Source: Paulinella micropora (Eukaryota > Cercozoa > Imbricatea > Euglyphida). From it: 64,000 nucleotides of DNA. The position numbers were made by a program, and so were the translations under genes. Below the pieces are notes generated by a model, which saw nothing but the letters and a program-made list of their open reading frames with translations, had not been told where the DNA came from and did not search any database. The stretch is from the NCBI GenBank assembly GCA_009731375.1, contig BJOX01000049.1, positions 572,934 to 636,933 of the forward strand. Reading direction: 5' to 3'. Positions 29,281 through 40,460 of this stretch are shown here, one piece after another (positions within the stretch are counted from its first letter, which is position 1; each line of letters opens with the position of its first letter).

Positions 29281-29800
29281 TGCTGCTCTCTGCGTTGTGT
29301 CACGCAAACAGAAGAAATGCCCTGACCGCCTTTGACATAGAGTGAGAGGTTAAGATTGACGACCTCAGACGGCCCAAACTGTATGTGGCCATGAAGTTGC
29401 AGCCCCAGAACTTGCGCATTTTTGTGCATGCATTCTCAAACATTCCGTGGTTTTAGTTATACTTTTTCAGCTCATCCGATGATCAAATATATCTTTCAAC
29501 ACATGATCTACATCAAGGGTTTACATTAAAACAATGAAAAGAGGTTGCAAAGGGAAGGTCTGCTGTGCTTGCATATGGCTGCCAAGAAAAAAAAGAAATT
29601 TTACAGTGCTGCTCTCTGCGTTGTGTCACGAAAACAGAAAAAATGCCCTGACCGCCTTTGACATGAAGGTGAGGTTAAGATTGATGATCTCAGATTGCCC
29701 AAAATGTATGTGAACATGAAGTTACGGGCCAAGTACTTTCGCATGCATGTCAAGAGGTGTCAAACATTTTTGTGTAAGGACCTGTGGTTTCACTCTTTCC
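29281..29800 (+). repeat. Direct duplication of a ~170-bp exon-like segment
   Basis: tgctgctctctgcgttgtgt begins both copies (~29281 and ~29609), and each continues through aaatgccctgaccgcctttg, aggttaagattga and the related cccaaa-tgtatgtg-catgaagtt segments, about 330 bp apart. The second copy is diverged. On the plus strand it reads KMYVNMKLRAKYFRMHVKR, suggesting a duplicated coding fragment. Confidence 0.6.
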
Positions 29801-30154
29801 TCGTAACAATCCTTCCGTTTCCTGATATTGGACGTAAACGAGCATCTGCTCTCCAAAAATGCAGGACAAGATGTCCAGGGGCATTGCTCAAGAAAGTCTT
29901 CCTCCATCGGCTTGCAGATACCCCTGCAAGCAAAAGGACAAGCCGGTCCCAACCAATGTTAATCGGCCGGCCCTTTCAACGTTTGGAAACCCACCCTTCC
30001 AACTGAAGGTTCTGGGCATGTTTTGGCGTCGGTTGCTCTCTTCTTTGCAGCTTGTTGAGATCGTAGTTGTGACCGCCGTGTTTGATAATGAGGCCCGGCA
30101 TGATCATAATCAGTCCAGTCGTTGCTTGAAATCGCTTTGTTCCTCGAGAAACTG

Positions 30155-30187
<33 letters not shown>

Positions 30188-30625
30188 TTTTCCCCCCCCC
30201 CCCCCCCCCCCCTAAACTGTGGCTNNNNNNNNNNNNNNNNNNNNNNNNNNNNNNNNNNNNNNNNNNNNNNNNNNNNNNNNNNNNNNNNNNNNNNNNNNNN
30301 NNNNNNNNNNNNNNNNNNNNNNNNNNNNNNNNNNNNNNNNNNNNNNNNNNNNNNNNNNNNNNNNNNNNNNNNNNNNNNNNNNNNNNNNNNNNNNNNNNNN
30401 NNNNNNNNNNNNNNNNNNNNNNNNNNNNNNNNNNNNNNNNNNNNNNNNNNNNNNNNNNNNNNNNNNNNNNNNNNNNNNNNNNNNNNNNNNNNNNNNNNNN
30501 NNNNNNNNNNNNNNNNNNNNNNNNNNNNNNNNNNNNNNNNNNNNNNNNNNNNNNNNNNNNNNNNNNNNNNNNNNNNNNNNNNNNNNNNNNNNNNNNNNNN
30601 NNNNNNNNNNNNNNNNNNNNNNNNN
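30155..30625. other. Poly-C tract and assembly gap
   Basis: Long C runs interrupted by gttttc, then N from 30225 to 30625, then C again. ORFs through this stretch are artefacts. Confidence 0.9.
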
Positions 30626-31120
30626 CCCCCCCCACCCCCTCCACTCACCGTTAGGACCACGGGTACGGTCCGGACTGTCGTGAGGGTGGTGGGGATCGCT
30701 GGGGATCATGAGAAATAATCAAACACATTTGAAAAACATTAAGTTCGATGCAAAACAACCACACCATCCCTGTGAAATAGAGGCATACTTGAATGACCAA
30801 AAACAGCCTATTTTCCCACTGGAACGATTGATAGTATGGCCGTTATAATACTCGTTATGTGACAGTTACGGTATGGAAGAGTGACGACAAACTAAGCTCG
30901 AACAGTAGAAATATAAACAAAAACATCATTTCCTCTTAATATCTGCAGAAAACCGTATCGAAAAGGGTATGGTCTAGCCCTGTCCCGGTCTGTTCCCAGT
31001 CCAGGACCGTGACTCGTGACAGAACGAGGGAATGGACCCTCTGATCTTCCTGCCAAAGCCAACTATGCCTCATTCTCTGCTGGTACACACTAAAAGCATT
31101 GGATGTCATCTCGAAAATTC
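30626..31120. other. Unique sequence before the gypsy element
   Basis: No gene recognised. Ends in ATTC (31117-31120), the left target-site copy of the LTR element. Confidence 0.5.
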
Positions 31121-31366
31121 TGTAGGCATCACCCCCCGGATAGCAGGTAAAAAGTACCCTTTTTCTGGTGTCAGGTGCACCTAGTTTTTCCCATTATTTT
31201 CAATATCGTTTGGCAGGGTTTGACCTAATGCCATTTTAACCTTGGTCTGTTGCAGTTTTCTTTTCTGCTTCACTGAGCTAATATAACGAGACATCATTCT
31301 CTTTTGGGGATTTGTGTCTGGTTGTATTACTGACTTTTTATTGAGCTATCTTCGGGGATTGTAACA
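31121..31366 (+). repeat. 5' LTR
   Basis: 246 bp, TGTAGGCATC to GGATTGTAACA. Carries ctgagctaatataacgagac and the 29-bp segment missing from the 3' LTR. Confidence 0.92.
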
Positions 31367-31367
31367 T

Positions 31368-31385
31368 TGGAGTCACCAGCACAAG
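31368..31385 (+). other. Primer-binding site candidate
   Basis: TGGAGTCACCAGCACAAG starts one base after the 5' LTR; TGG pairs with the CCA end of a tRNA. I cannot name the tRNA. Confidence 0.5.
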
Positions 31386-32127
31386 GCTGATTTCTTTTCT
31401 GGCTTGTTTTTGGAACAGCAGAAAGAAAAATTGGACAGACCTATCTCTTCTGAGTAGGTGTTCCAAAAAACAAATACTCCAGCACATCCCCACACAGCTC
31501 TTTTTGCAAAACTAGACGTCTAGGCGTTTGTGAGTAGGTGTCTCAGTACCCTCTCCACAGCCTGTATCTGTGTCCTCACAAGGAGGCCAGACACCAGACC
31601 TCGTAGCTGTTCTTTTGTTCTCTCTTGAGACAGAGACAGAGTAGGTCAACAGACGTACAAACAAACACTCACAGATACAAACAAACTTGAAGGACACGAG
31701 CGTAGTACTCTACCTTTCAAGTCTGTGCACTTTGTTGCCTCTCAAACCACACACATCAGAGTATTTTTGCAAATCTCTGACTGTCTTTCGACAATAGGTC
31801 TGAACAAGTGTCAGACGACAAGTCGACTTCTCAAGGAGTGTTTCTCGAGCATCTTTGACATTATCTGTACATAGGTCCTCGTACCTCATAACAGATACAA
31901 CAACAAAAAGAGAAAAAGAAAAGAGGAGTGGAGAAGGAGATTAAATTTTCAGAGAAAGTCGTACAGATTACTTCTTTCTCACAAAAAAAAAAAACATAAG
32001 ACATAGAGGTGAGACGCTCTCTCTCTATACTGTCTTTTCGTTTTTTCTCTCTATTCGTTCCTCATAGACGAACAGAGCAATTACTGGGTAGAAACAACTC
32101 TGTCTCATCCGTATTCCTTCAGCATCC

Positions 32128-34637
32128 ATGTCTACTAGGTCTGAAGACTGGCAGGAAGGAGGGGGGGAGAGTGAGCGAACCCCAGGAAACGAAGAGGAGT
32201 TCGTTGACTCTCATGCAGAAGGAGGAGATCTGGCACCTTCCTTTGACACAGGAGGAGCAGAGAATCAATTTTTTACTGCGCCTTCCTTTGACACAGGAGG
32301 AGCAGAGGAAGTCGAGGAGGAGCAGAAGGGAGGAGAGGAAGCGAGGTTTGTGGCCGAATATGGCAAACTAAGTAAGAAGGAGTTTGAGGAGAAGAAAGGG
32401 AAGGATGAGGCCTATAAATGGCTATACATTCCCCAAGAAATGCGATGGGGACAACCCTTGAAGAAGGAGGACATCTGTTACCCTCTCCCAAGGCAAGCTC
32501 TGCCTCTCGCAGAATTCCTCAGAGACGACGGTGCAGAGTTACAGGGCAACATGTCTCATTTGGGGACAATATGTCTTTACTGGAGCTACTCGACCTCTCA
32601 TGGACAGTGTTTGAGTGCGCTATACTCTTTGAGTACCAGACTGGAAAGACTGTGCTGCCATGGAACACAAGAGCACTGGCTAGGTTGCTCGATCCTGGTC
32701 AGGACATTGATTCAATAAAGAGAGTGGAAAAGGAGTTTAAGTTCAGGAATCCAAAAGGACAGATCAATGTCATGGATGTGTCTCTGAAACTTATGGAGGC
32801 CAAGTTAGTGGACCTGGGTAAACTCCAACACACCCAGTTTGGCAGGGACCTTCACCCGGCCCTGAGGGAAATAGAAGGCGAAGCTGGAGGGGTGACGAGG
32901 ATGAAGAAGCTGCATGCGGCCTTGGTGAAGGATGACGCATGGAAGAGGTGGGTCTTCACGAAGGATCATACGATCTTGGAGGGGACGGCCGCACCACCCC
33001 CCACCAATAAAGCGGGAGAGAAGGAGTTGGCGGAGAAGGCCTTGTTCCTTCGGAAGGCAGCTGAGATCCTGTCTTTTTTTCATCATGCCCAAGAGCTGTA
33101 TATCAAAGAGCTAGCGGCTGAGAAAGAAAAGAAGGAGATGGAGGCAAAGATTGCATTAGCCAAGGCGGCGGGAACAAAGGGACCGAAATATTCCTCTGGA
33201 TCTTATATGGCTCCCTCGGGCCGCTCCGCCCCGTCAGCCCACACAGCCCCTTCGGCCCCTGCGACTAGCTCAGCGCCTACCACTGTTATTGTCAACAGTA
33301 ATGACAAAAAGGACAGACAGGCTATCATACAGGCCTTCCAAAAATATACAAAGTCCGATGCCACTGCTCTGACGCTGTATGCAGAGACAGCGAGTCAGAA
33401 GGACACGGATGCGAACCTTCGAGACAAGCTCAGAAGAATTGATGCTTGTATGAAGCAGCATCCAACGGACGAAACACAGGAGTATGAGGCGTTGTACACC
33501 TTGTTGGACCCATCAATCATCACACAAGGGTTTGATGTTGGGGAGTACAAGGCGATGAGAGCGGTAGAGGTGGCGGCTAGGAGAGCAGCCTCAGACCTGC
33601 AATGCACGGTGCCAGTTGCCGTCCTCTTGCAATACTTTAAAACTCATGGGTATCAGCACCTGTGCACTGGTACTTTGATTGGGTTTGAGATTTTTCAAGA
33701 GGTGAACGAAGGGCTGGGCATTGGCACGAGGTTGGCAGCGATCCTCACTGAGGTCAGCGCCAAGTACGGGCTCTTTTATAGCCGGAAGTCTATCATTTTG
33801 TACTTCCTGAGTGCTTTGTGTACACGACACCCGAGCAAGCTCGCAAGGATCATACAGTCCTGTCCGACCTTCACGGCGGTGAAGACGGCGGATTTTTTAG
33901 AAACGAATATATACGAGAGGACTGTAGCGGCTACTCCGCCGGGCGACCTGTTCAAGGAGGTGCTCGACGCGTGTTCCGAATTGGACACGGCCACCGAGTC
34001 ATTCTCCAGTGCCGCGACACAGGGGGTTGGAGGTGCTCAAGCAGCACATGCAACTCGAACGGCAGGTCTCAAGAGGGGGAGAGATGAGCCGACGCCGTGC
34101 TACCGCTATTTTTCATACATGGCGTGTAAGCATGAGGCACAGAAAGGAGTAGGCAATTGCCTCTTCAGCCACGACTCTCTTGATGATAGGCAGCGAAATC
34201 TTTTCCTTAGAGAGCTCGAAGGCATGAAAAAGACCATGTACGCCATGTACAAGAAGGAGTTGGAGGAGGGGAGGTGGAATGCGAATATGGTCTCGGATGC
34301 GGAGTTCCGGGAGGCCATCATTTACTTCCTTGACAGAATGAAGAGAAGGGAGAAGAGAGAGACATCGGGCCGATCAAAGGCGCCGACTAGAGGAGGAGGA
34401 GAGACGAGAGGATCGTCACGAGGGTCCCGAGGGACACCAAGAGGGGCGGCACCACGAGGACGAGGCTTTCGTGGAAGGGGAGGACGGACCCCAGCGCGCC
34501 CTCCCAGAGGACACGGATACTGGAATTATAGCACCAGTTCCAGCTCCAACTACCCCCAGCAAGCTTATACCGCTACGGAGGGGGGACGTCAAGACGAAGA
34601 CACCGGCTCAGGTGAGCGTGTTGTCGTCGTAGACTGA
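32128..34637 (+). CDS. gag: gag: capsid/nucleocapsid polyprotein with a -1 frame change at ~32560
   Basis: The likely start is MSTRSEDWQEGG at 32128. Its frame carries an acidic region with two APSFDTGGAE copies and reads coherently to ~32560. From there the frame of 32418-34637 takes over (MSLLELLDLSWTVFECAILF). At the switch lies T-TTG-GGG (32559-32565), an X-XXY-YYZ heptamer in the right phase for -1 slippage, although one missing base would look the same. The C-terminal part has C-x8-C-x10-C-x3-H (CYRYFSYMAC ... CLFSH), a CCCH-like finger instead of the usual CCHC knuckle, then an RGG-rich tail (GFRGRGGRTPARPPRGHGYW). The ORF ends in a TGA at 34635 that is followed by open sequence in the same frame into pol. 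Confidence 0.8.
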
Positions 34638-34712
34638 CGGGAGGAGAAGAGAGAGGAAAAGAAGAGAGAGAAGGAGATAAAAACTGTTCTTTTTAATCCG
34701 ACAGTCACAGTT
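34635..34712 (+). promoter_or_regulatory. Candidate UGA-CGG stop-codon readthrough site between gag and pol
   Basis: gag stops at TGA (34635-34637) followed by CGG. The same frame then has 25 sense codons and no stop before the pol ATG at 34713. UGA-CGG is a known leaky context (for example in tobraviruses). The 9 bases around the stop, gactgacgg (34632-34640), can pair with ccgacagtc (34698-34706) with one mismatch. Confidence 0.55.
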
Positions 34713-37700
34713 ATGCCTACTGTTGATGAACAGGATACGAACGGTTCCGTTCCTCCCAGACGTGAAGGTGAAGGCACACAGCCTCACAAGCCTCAAGGTA
34801 AGCACTTGCTAGTTCATCCTTCGAGAGCTAATATGATAAATGATGCGAATAGGAAGGCGAAGAAGGCGATGGAGGAGAGGAAGCCGAAACCAAAGGCTAG
34901 GTCTCCTCCTACGAAGAAGCAGCGGACCGTACCCCCGCCAAAGGACTCAATAGTCTCTGCTATAGACACGAGTACACTCGGTGTACCAGACTCTGTCCAA
35001 AAGACACTCGAGATACCGGAAGCCCCGGAGACTCAAGAAGTTAAGTTGGCGGAAAAGGGGGGAGAACGAGAAGAGGACAAGGAACTTGAGCTTAGACTCA
35101 AAACCCTAGAACGAAAAATTCATGTGCTAGCGGCTAGTTTACATAGACCAGACGCGCTATGCTACACTGACCTCTTTTGTGAAACTTTACAAACCACATT
35201 AAAAGTTGGTAATGATACGATGGCGAATATTAATATTGTCGGCCAGAAGTTTTTGAATAGTCACCGGACATGGGTGGACAAAAACATTAGAAAAACAAAG
35301 GGGACCCTAAAAGGGGTAGGCAGCCGTACGGAAATTACGGGCATCGTCACATTAATTTTCAAATTGAAATCCGGTCGAGTATATCGTGCGGACCTCTATG
35401 TTGTCCCCGATTACCACGGTTCAATCCTGCTGTCGTATGACCAATTGGCTACGATGGGGGCTGTGATCGATTGCGCCGCACGGCGGGTGATTTATGGAGT
35501 GAAGAATGGAGAGGAGGAGGATATTAATCCGATGACTGCTACTGACTCATACGAGGCTTTTGAGCTGAGTCTAGCAACGGAGAGGAAAAAGTTGGCCTTC
35601 GTACATGAGGCAACTGAAGCCTATGTACACCCCTATGTCACAGTGCCGGAGGAACTGACCTGGACCGACAATTGGGAGACGGAGATGCAGGCGTATACGG
35701 TTACGATTCTCGCATGGGACAGAAAGTCTATTGATGACTTAGTCGTAGCGCGTAATGAGGAGATAATATGTGTTGCGAAACAGTTCCCGTCGTTGGCCAG
35801 ATTCGCAGAAGGTGGCGGGGCAGATGTCCATATTACTAATGGCTACTGTTACCATGCGAAGGTGTCAGATGAGAAGAGAGAGGCGTTTGTGCCAAGGAGG
35901 AAGGGGCGTATCCCCGATACTCCAGCGGATGACATTAAAACTTTTATCACGAACTTTTGGGGCGATGTGCCTACCTGGCCGCGCTCATTAACTGAAGTGA
36001 AAAAGTGTCTACGGACTCTATTTGAGAGTAACAAGCCGTATACTGTCATTCTGCCATACAATGAGAAGGCGATCTGGGCACAGGAGATAAGGGACCGGCT
36101 TATTGATCATCCTATACCTGTTCCTTCTCGCAAGCAACAGTTAGTGGTGGCTTGTCGACTCGGGTCTCGGGAGCAGAGCAGTGCATACAAGCAAAAGCTC
36201 AGAGCCCAGGACAAGTTGAAATTGATACCTCAAGCTTTCACATGCTTTGATGGTTTCTACACCCGTAAGGCTCCGATACAATACGCGAACCTTATTGATA
36301 TGCTTGTCGGGCTGGGTCATGATGATGAGCCGGACACAGTCACGTATGAAAGAACGGGACTAGACGATTTGTCCGAGGAAGATTTGAGTTTGGAGGAGGA
36401 CTTAGCGCCCCTCAAGGAGCATAAGAAGATGTCGGAGGAAGATTTCCAAGCGGCGGCGCGGAAAATTTTAGAAGAAGGAGTGGGTTCGGAGAGAGAGAAG
36501 GCGTTTCTCAAAGCTAAGATGGAGGCGTACAGAGAAATTTTTGACCCTCCTCGGGCAGGTGGTGTAAAGTCGGAGGACTTCACTGCTGTCATTTACAAGA
36601 TACCGGGTGCGGAGCCATCTCCGGCACCACGGAGGGCAAATTTGAGCATACATGAGGCAAAAATAGCGGAGGAGAATGTGAGACAGTTGCTCGATGAGGA
36701 CTTTATTGAGAGATCTACATCTCCAATTGTCTCTCAACCGAAAATCGTCCCTAAGCCAGGAGGAGAATGGCGCTTGACGATCAATTATGCCCGTGTGAAT
36801 AAGGTGCTAGAGGAAGAGAGAAATCCTCTGCCGACCTTAGAAGAAGGCAGAAGGGTGCTGCGGAATGCTAAATTCTATTCGGTCATTGACCTTAAGAACG
36901 GCTTCTGGCAGATACCACTGGACGAGAAATCCAGATGGCTGACTGCACTCGTGGTTGGTATGGAAATATACCAGTGGAAGGTGCTTCCGATGGGACTCAA
37001 ACAGGCCCCGGGGCTCTTTCAGAAGGCGATGCAGAAGATGTTGAGCGGTCAATATGACGACCAGTCGGAGGATGGTTTTATGAGAAGGAGAGGACAGAAG
37101 GCGGGAGAATATGCATTTTGTTACATCGATGACATCATCGTATACTCTAACACAATGGAAGAGCATATCGATCACTTGTCAGATGTCTTCAGGCGCATCG
37201 GAGCTTTTGGCCTGAAATGCAACCTAAAGAAATGTCAGCTTGCCAGGACAAGTGTGACGTATTTGGGTTACGAGATTTCTCATAATAGGGTCTCGATATC
37301 GCGCGAAAAGAGGGAGGAGATCATGAGTAGACAGTTGCCAAAGAATCGCACGGAGTTACACTCTTTTCTTGCGATGGCACAGTACTACAGCCAGTTCATA
37401 CCCGATTGGGGTGCAACTCGGGCTAAGCTGGAGAAGATGATTGATTTTGGAGACTTTGAGAAGTGGGATGAGGAGGCTTTGCAGGCGTTTAATACGCTCA
37501 AAGATATCATTTATAAAGATCCCAAGGACGGCGGATTAGTACTTATGATGCCCGACTTTACGAAACCGTTCGTAGTCGACACGGATGCATCTAAGTTTGC
37601 GATTGGCGCGGTGCTGCAACAAGAAGATGAGGAGAAAAAGTTGCGCCCGATCATGTTTATTAGTAGAAAGCTGTGTGCGGCGGAGCGAAATTACTGCACG

Positions 37701-40460
37701 CGACAGAGGGAGGCGTTGGCAGTAGTATGGGCTCTCAAGAGGCTCAGAGAATACTTGTGGGGAGGACCTCTATTCACGGTTAGGACCGATCATCACAACC
37801 TTCTTTGGTTGATGAATCATGAACAAACCGGCCGTTTGGCGCGGTGGCAAGCTTTCTTGTCATGTTTCAATTTCACGATGGTCTACTTACCGGGAAAGCG
37901 AAACGTAGTCGCTGATAGCCTTTCCAGGCTAGAGTTTCAGTCGGAGGTGTCGGCTCTCGTATCATCAGTGGAGATGATGGACCTGTCCACGGACAAGGTA
38001 TACGAGGTGAGCCACATAGAGGCGATGCAGATGGCAAGAGGCGTTCGTTATGACCGCACGGGTCTACGATATAGTCCTCAAGGCCCGGAGCATGGCATAT
38101 GCTGTGAGGCGCATGTTCTCGAAGACGCTGAGTGGTCTTATGAGGCATACGAGAACGCGAAGGCGAATATAAAAGAAGAGGAGGAGACGACTGAGGTCTG
38201 TACTGAACCTCCACAGGAAAATCGAAGCGAGCTTGATGAAGACCCGGAAAGGGTAGGAGTAAGGTTGGAGGACGGTACTATTCATATCGCCTCGCCTACC
38301 GCGTGGAGGCAGCAACAGGCGACGGATCCGGAGTTCAAGGAGCTCATAACGTTATACAAGAACCCTAATGAGCTTAAAAAGACTCCACAGATCAAAGATC
38401 AGATGAAGGAGATGGCGTGGAGAGATGGGCTATTGTGGTACAAGGGCCAGCATGGCAAATTTGCATCACAGCCTGACAAATGGACTCTCTGGGTACCAGA
38501 GAAGTTGAGGCGCTTTATATATGTCGCAGCCCATAACTGCCCCTTACTGGCACATCCGGGTCGACAAAGAACTCATTGGTTCATAGCGAGGCGATTTTGG
38601 TGGAAAGGGATGAAGGAGGAGATAGACAGGGAAGTGGACGCATGCATCCCATGCAAAACCACAAAGACACCGCTGAAGGCGAACTTTGGCCTGATCGGTA
38701 CATTCCCGTTACACGCCGGGATGTTTGAATTTTTACACATCGATCATGTGGGACCTTTCCCCGAATCGGCAGAAGGGTACAGATACCTTCTTACCGCAAT
38801 AGATCGAGCCACCAATTATGTCTGGGTTGTTCCTGTTAAGGACGCTACAGGCAAGACAACTGCGGAGGCTCTGATCGATAGGATCGTCTCGCAGATCGGA
38901 GTGCCTAGAAAGATATGTTCTGATCGAGGTTCTGACTTTAATAATGAAGTCATCGACAGACTATCTAAGTACTACGGGATGAAATGGCAATATGTTACTG
39001 CCTATAACCCGAGAGCGAATGGCAAGATCGAGCGGGTACATAGACCTCTCAAAGCCTCGCTTAAGATGTACTGTATGAAGAAGGAGAATCAGAGAGCCTG
39101 GGTGGAGGCAGCACCTTCATTTGCCTTTGCAATGAACTGTCTACCCTCATCGGCATTAGGAGGAGCCAGGAGCTCAGTCTCGCCATATCAATTGGTTTAC
39201 GGCCGAGAGCCTAATATCCCAACCTCACTTCTGCATCCAAAAGACACTTGGGCAGATGAGGATGAGTTGTTCGGGATGAGACTAAGAGCGAAGATGGAGG
39301 CGGAACAAATAGTTGCGGCGCACAGGGAGGCGGAGCGCAGAAAGACTGACGCACAAGGAGTGCGACAAGCGCACTTAGATCAAGTCCGTTTCCAGGTTGG
39401 GGATATTGTACTCTTGTACCATCCTCAAGTCCCTAAGGGGGTTAGCTCTAAGCTGTTTACCCACTGGAAAGGACCATACCAGATCATGGAACAGATGGGA
39501 CCTCTGAATTATAAGATCAGGGGTAGAGGGAAGGTGCAGATTGTGAATGTTCGAAGGCTGATCAAATATGACCCCTTCTTACTTGAGGATGAATCCGTTG
39601 AGGAGGCGTTGAAACGGATGAAGGAGGACTTCAAAGAGGTACCGCCTATACAGAAGGAGGATACCTTAGAGGAGGAGAATGCCTATCGGGCACCGGTCAC
39701 GGAGAAGGAGGAGACCGAGAAGGAGAGTAAGGAAGACTCAAACCGCAAAAGCGCGGCGGGGACTCAGTCTAAAGCCCCCATAGTCCGCGGCGGTACGAAG
39801 GAGAAGTTCACGGAGGCGCAGAGGAGGAGAGCGCAAAACGATCTCATCTTCGACCAACCGAGGAAGGTGGCAAGGTCGACGCGAGCGACGGATGTCCATA
39901 GAGGAGGAGGGGAGAAGGACACTAACCCGAACGCGGGTAATGTGGACATTCGACATGTGCGATGGAAGGAAGGAGAGGCGATTGCGGCCATCAAGTGGGT
40001 CCGAGACGCTTTTTATCTGTTGAGACCGGCAGAATCTCATGTTGCCGATGACACTCTCTCAGATCTTTATCTCATGCGAGCTGTGGCGGTCCCGCAGACT
40101 ACACGGGCAGCACGGACATCGAAGAGATCCTTAGCAGCAAAAACGATACAACCGGTACTCCATTTTTGGAGAAGCATGGACCCTGTTGAGGATCCAAAAG
40201 CTAGACAATATTTACCGGTGTACAAAGACGCGAAAAATCTCGAGACATGGGATGATACTATTACCCTTCGAGACAAAGACCACACTGCGTGGACTATTCA
40301 GTCACTGCCTAGAGGAGTGCTTGACATTCCTTTTGACTTATCTTTGGGCGCCATCCCTAACAAAATATGGGACATTCTGGAGGAGTCGAAGTTTGACTTG
40401 ACTTTTGTTGGCGGCCCGCCACCTGGCAAAGGGGTTCGCGCAAGGCGACGAAGGCAGTAA
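34713..40460 (+). CDS. pol: pol polyprotein: protease-like, reverse transcriptase, RNase H, integrase
   Basis: One intact 1915-codon frame. Residues ~160-260 look like a retropepsin fold (ILLSYDQLATMGAVIDC) but the active-site position reads NDTMAN instead of DTGA/DSGA. RT follows at ~640-830 (FYSVIDLKNGFWQIPL, LPMGLKQAPGLFQ, YIDD at ~805), RNase H at ~945-1070 (VVDTDASKFAIGAVLQ), and integrase with an HHCC finger (HNCPLLAHPGRQRTHW ... CIPC, ~1275-1315) and the DDE core (HIDHVGPF ~1342, SDRGSDF ~1402, NGKIERVH ~1436). Domain order is Ty3/gypsy. About 300 residues follow the integrase C-terminal domain: a charged linker and a folded-looking end (FYLLRPAESHVADDTL). Translation could come from TGA readthrough or from ATG 34713. 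Confidence 0.93.
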   Translation: MPTVDEQDTNGSVPPRREGEGTQPHKPQGKHLLVHPSRANMINDANRKAKKAMEERKPKPKARSPPTKKQRTVPPPKDSIVSAIDTSTLGVPDSVQKTLEIPEAPETQEVKLAEKGGEREEDKELELRLKTLERKIHVLAASLHRPDALCYTDLFCETLQTTLKVGNDTMANINIVGQKFLNSHRTWVDKNIRKTKGTLKGVGSRTEITGIVTLIFKLKSGRVYRADLYVVPDYHGSILLSYDQLATMGAVIDCAARRVIYGVKNGEEEDINPMTATDSYEAFELSLATERKKLAFVHEATEAYVHPYVTVPEELTWTDNWETEMQAYTVTILAWDRKSIDDLVVARNEEIICVAKQFPSLARFAEGGGADVHITNGYCYHAKVSDEKREAFVPRRKGRIPDTPADDIKTFITNFWGDVPTWPRSLTEVKKCLRTLFESNKPYTVILPYNEKAIWAQEIRDRLIDHPIPVPSRKQQLVVACRLGSREQSSAYKQKLRAQDKLKLIPQAFTCFDGFYTRKAPIQYANLIDMLVGLGHDDEPDTVTYERTGLDDLSEEDLSLEEDLAPLKEHKKMSEEDFQAAARKILEEGVGSEREKAFLKAKMEAYREIFDPPRAGGVKSEDFTAVIYKIPGAEPSPAPRRANLSIHEAKIAEENVRQLLDEDFIERSTSPIVSQPKIVPKPGGEWRLTINYARVNKVLEEERNPLPTLEEGRRVLRNAKFYSVIDLKNGFWQIPLDEKSRWLTALVVGMEIYQWKVLPMGLKQAPGLFQKAMQKMLSGQYDDQSEDGFMRRRGQKAGEYAFCYIDDIIVYSNTMEEHIDHLSDVFRRIGAFGLKCNLKKCQLARTSVTYLGYEISHNRVSISREKREEIMSRQLPKNRTELHSFLAMAQYYSQFIPDWGATRAKLEKMIDFGDFEKWDEEALQAFNTLKDIIYKDPKDGGLVLMMPDFTKPFVVDTDASKFAIGAVLQQEDEEKKLRPIMFISRKLCAAERNYCTRQREALAVVWALKRLREYLWGGPLFTVRTDHHNLLWLMNHEQTGRLARWQAFLSCFNFTMVYLPGKRNVVADSLSRLEFQSEVSALVSSVEMMDLSTDKVYEVSHIEAMQMARGVRYDRTGLRYSPQGPEHGICCEAHVLEDAEWSYEAYENAKANIKEEEETTEVCTEPPQENRSELDEDPERVGVRLEDGTIHIASPTAWRQQQATDPEFKELITLYKNPNELKKTPQIKDQMKEMAWRDGLLWYKGQHGKFASQPDKWTLWVPEKLRRFIYVAAHNCPLLAHPGRQRTHWFIARRFWWKGMKEEIDREVDACIPCKTTKTPLKANFGLIGTFPLHAGMFEFLHIDHVGPFPESAEGYRYLLTAIDRATNYVWVVPVKDATGKTTAEALIDRIVSQIGVPRKICSDRGSDFNNEVIDRLSKYYGMKWQYVTAYNPRANGKIERVHRPLKASLKMYCMKKENQRAWVEAAPSFAFAMNCLPSSALGGARSSVSPYQLVYGREPNIPTSLLHPKDTWADEDELFGMRLRAKMEAEQIVAAHREAERRKTDAQGVRQAHLDQVRFQVGDIVLLYHPQVPKGVSSKLFTHWKGPYQIMEQMGPLNYKIRGRGKVQIVNVRRLIKYDPFLLEDESVEEALKRMKEDFKEVPPIQKEDTLEEENAYRAPVTEKEETEKESKEDSNRKSAAGTQSKAPIVRGGTKEKFTEAQRRRAQNDLIFDQPRKVARSTRATDVHRGGGEKDTNPNAGNVDIRHVRWKEGEAIAAIKWVRDAFYLLRPAESHVADDTLSDLYLMRAVAVPQTTRAARTSKRSLAAKTIQPVLHFWRSMDPVEDPKARQYLPVYKDAKNLETWDDTITLRDKDHTAWTIQSLPRGVLDIPFDLSLGAIPNKIWDILEESKFDLTFVGGPPPGKGVRARRRRQ

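Noticed and set aside
26266-29307. Long Ala/Leu/Cys/Ser-rich ORFs
   Set aside because: They exist in several frames of CAG repeats on the minus strand and vary with repeat length only.
30122-30718. ORFs crossing the N gap
   Set aside because: They consist of unknown residues plus poly-Pro/Gly from C/G runs.
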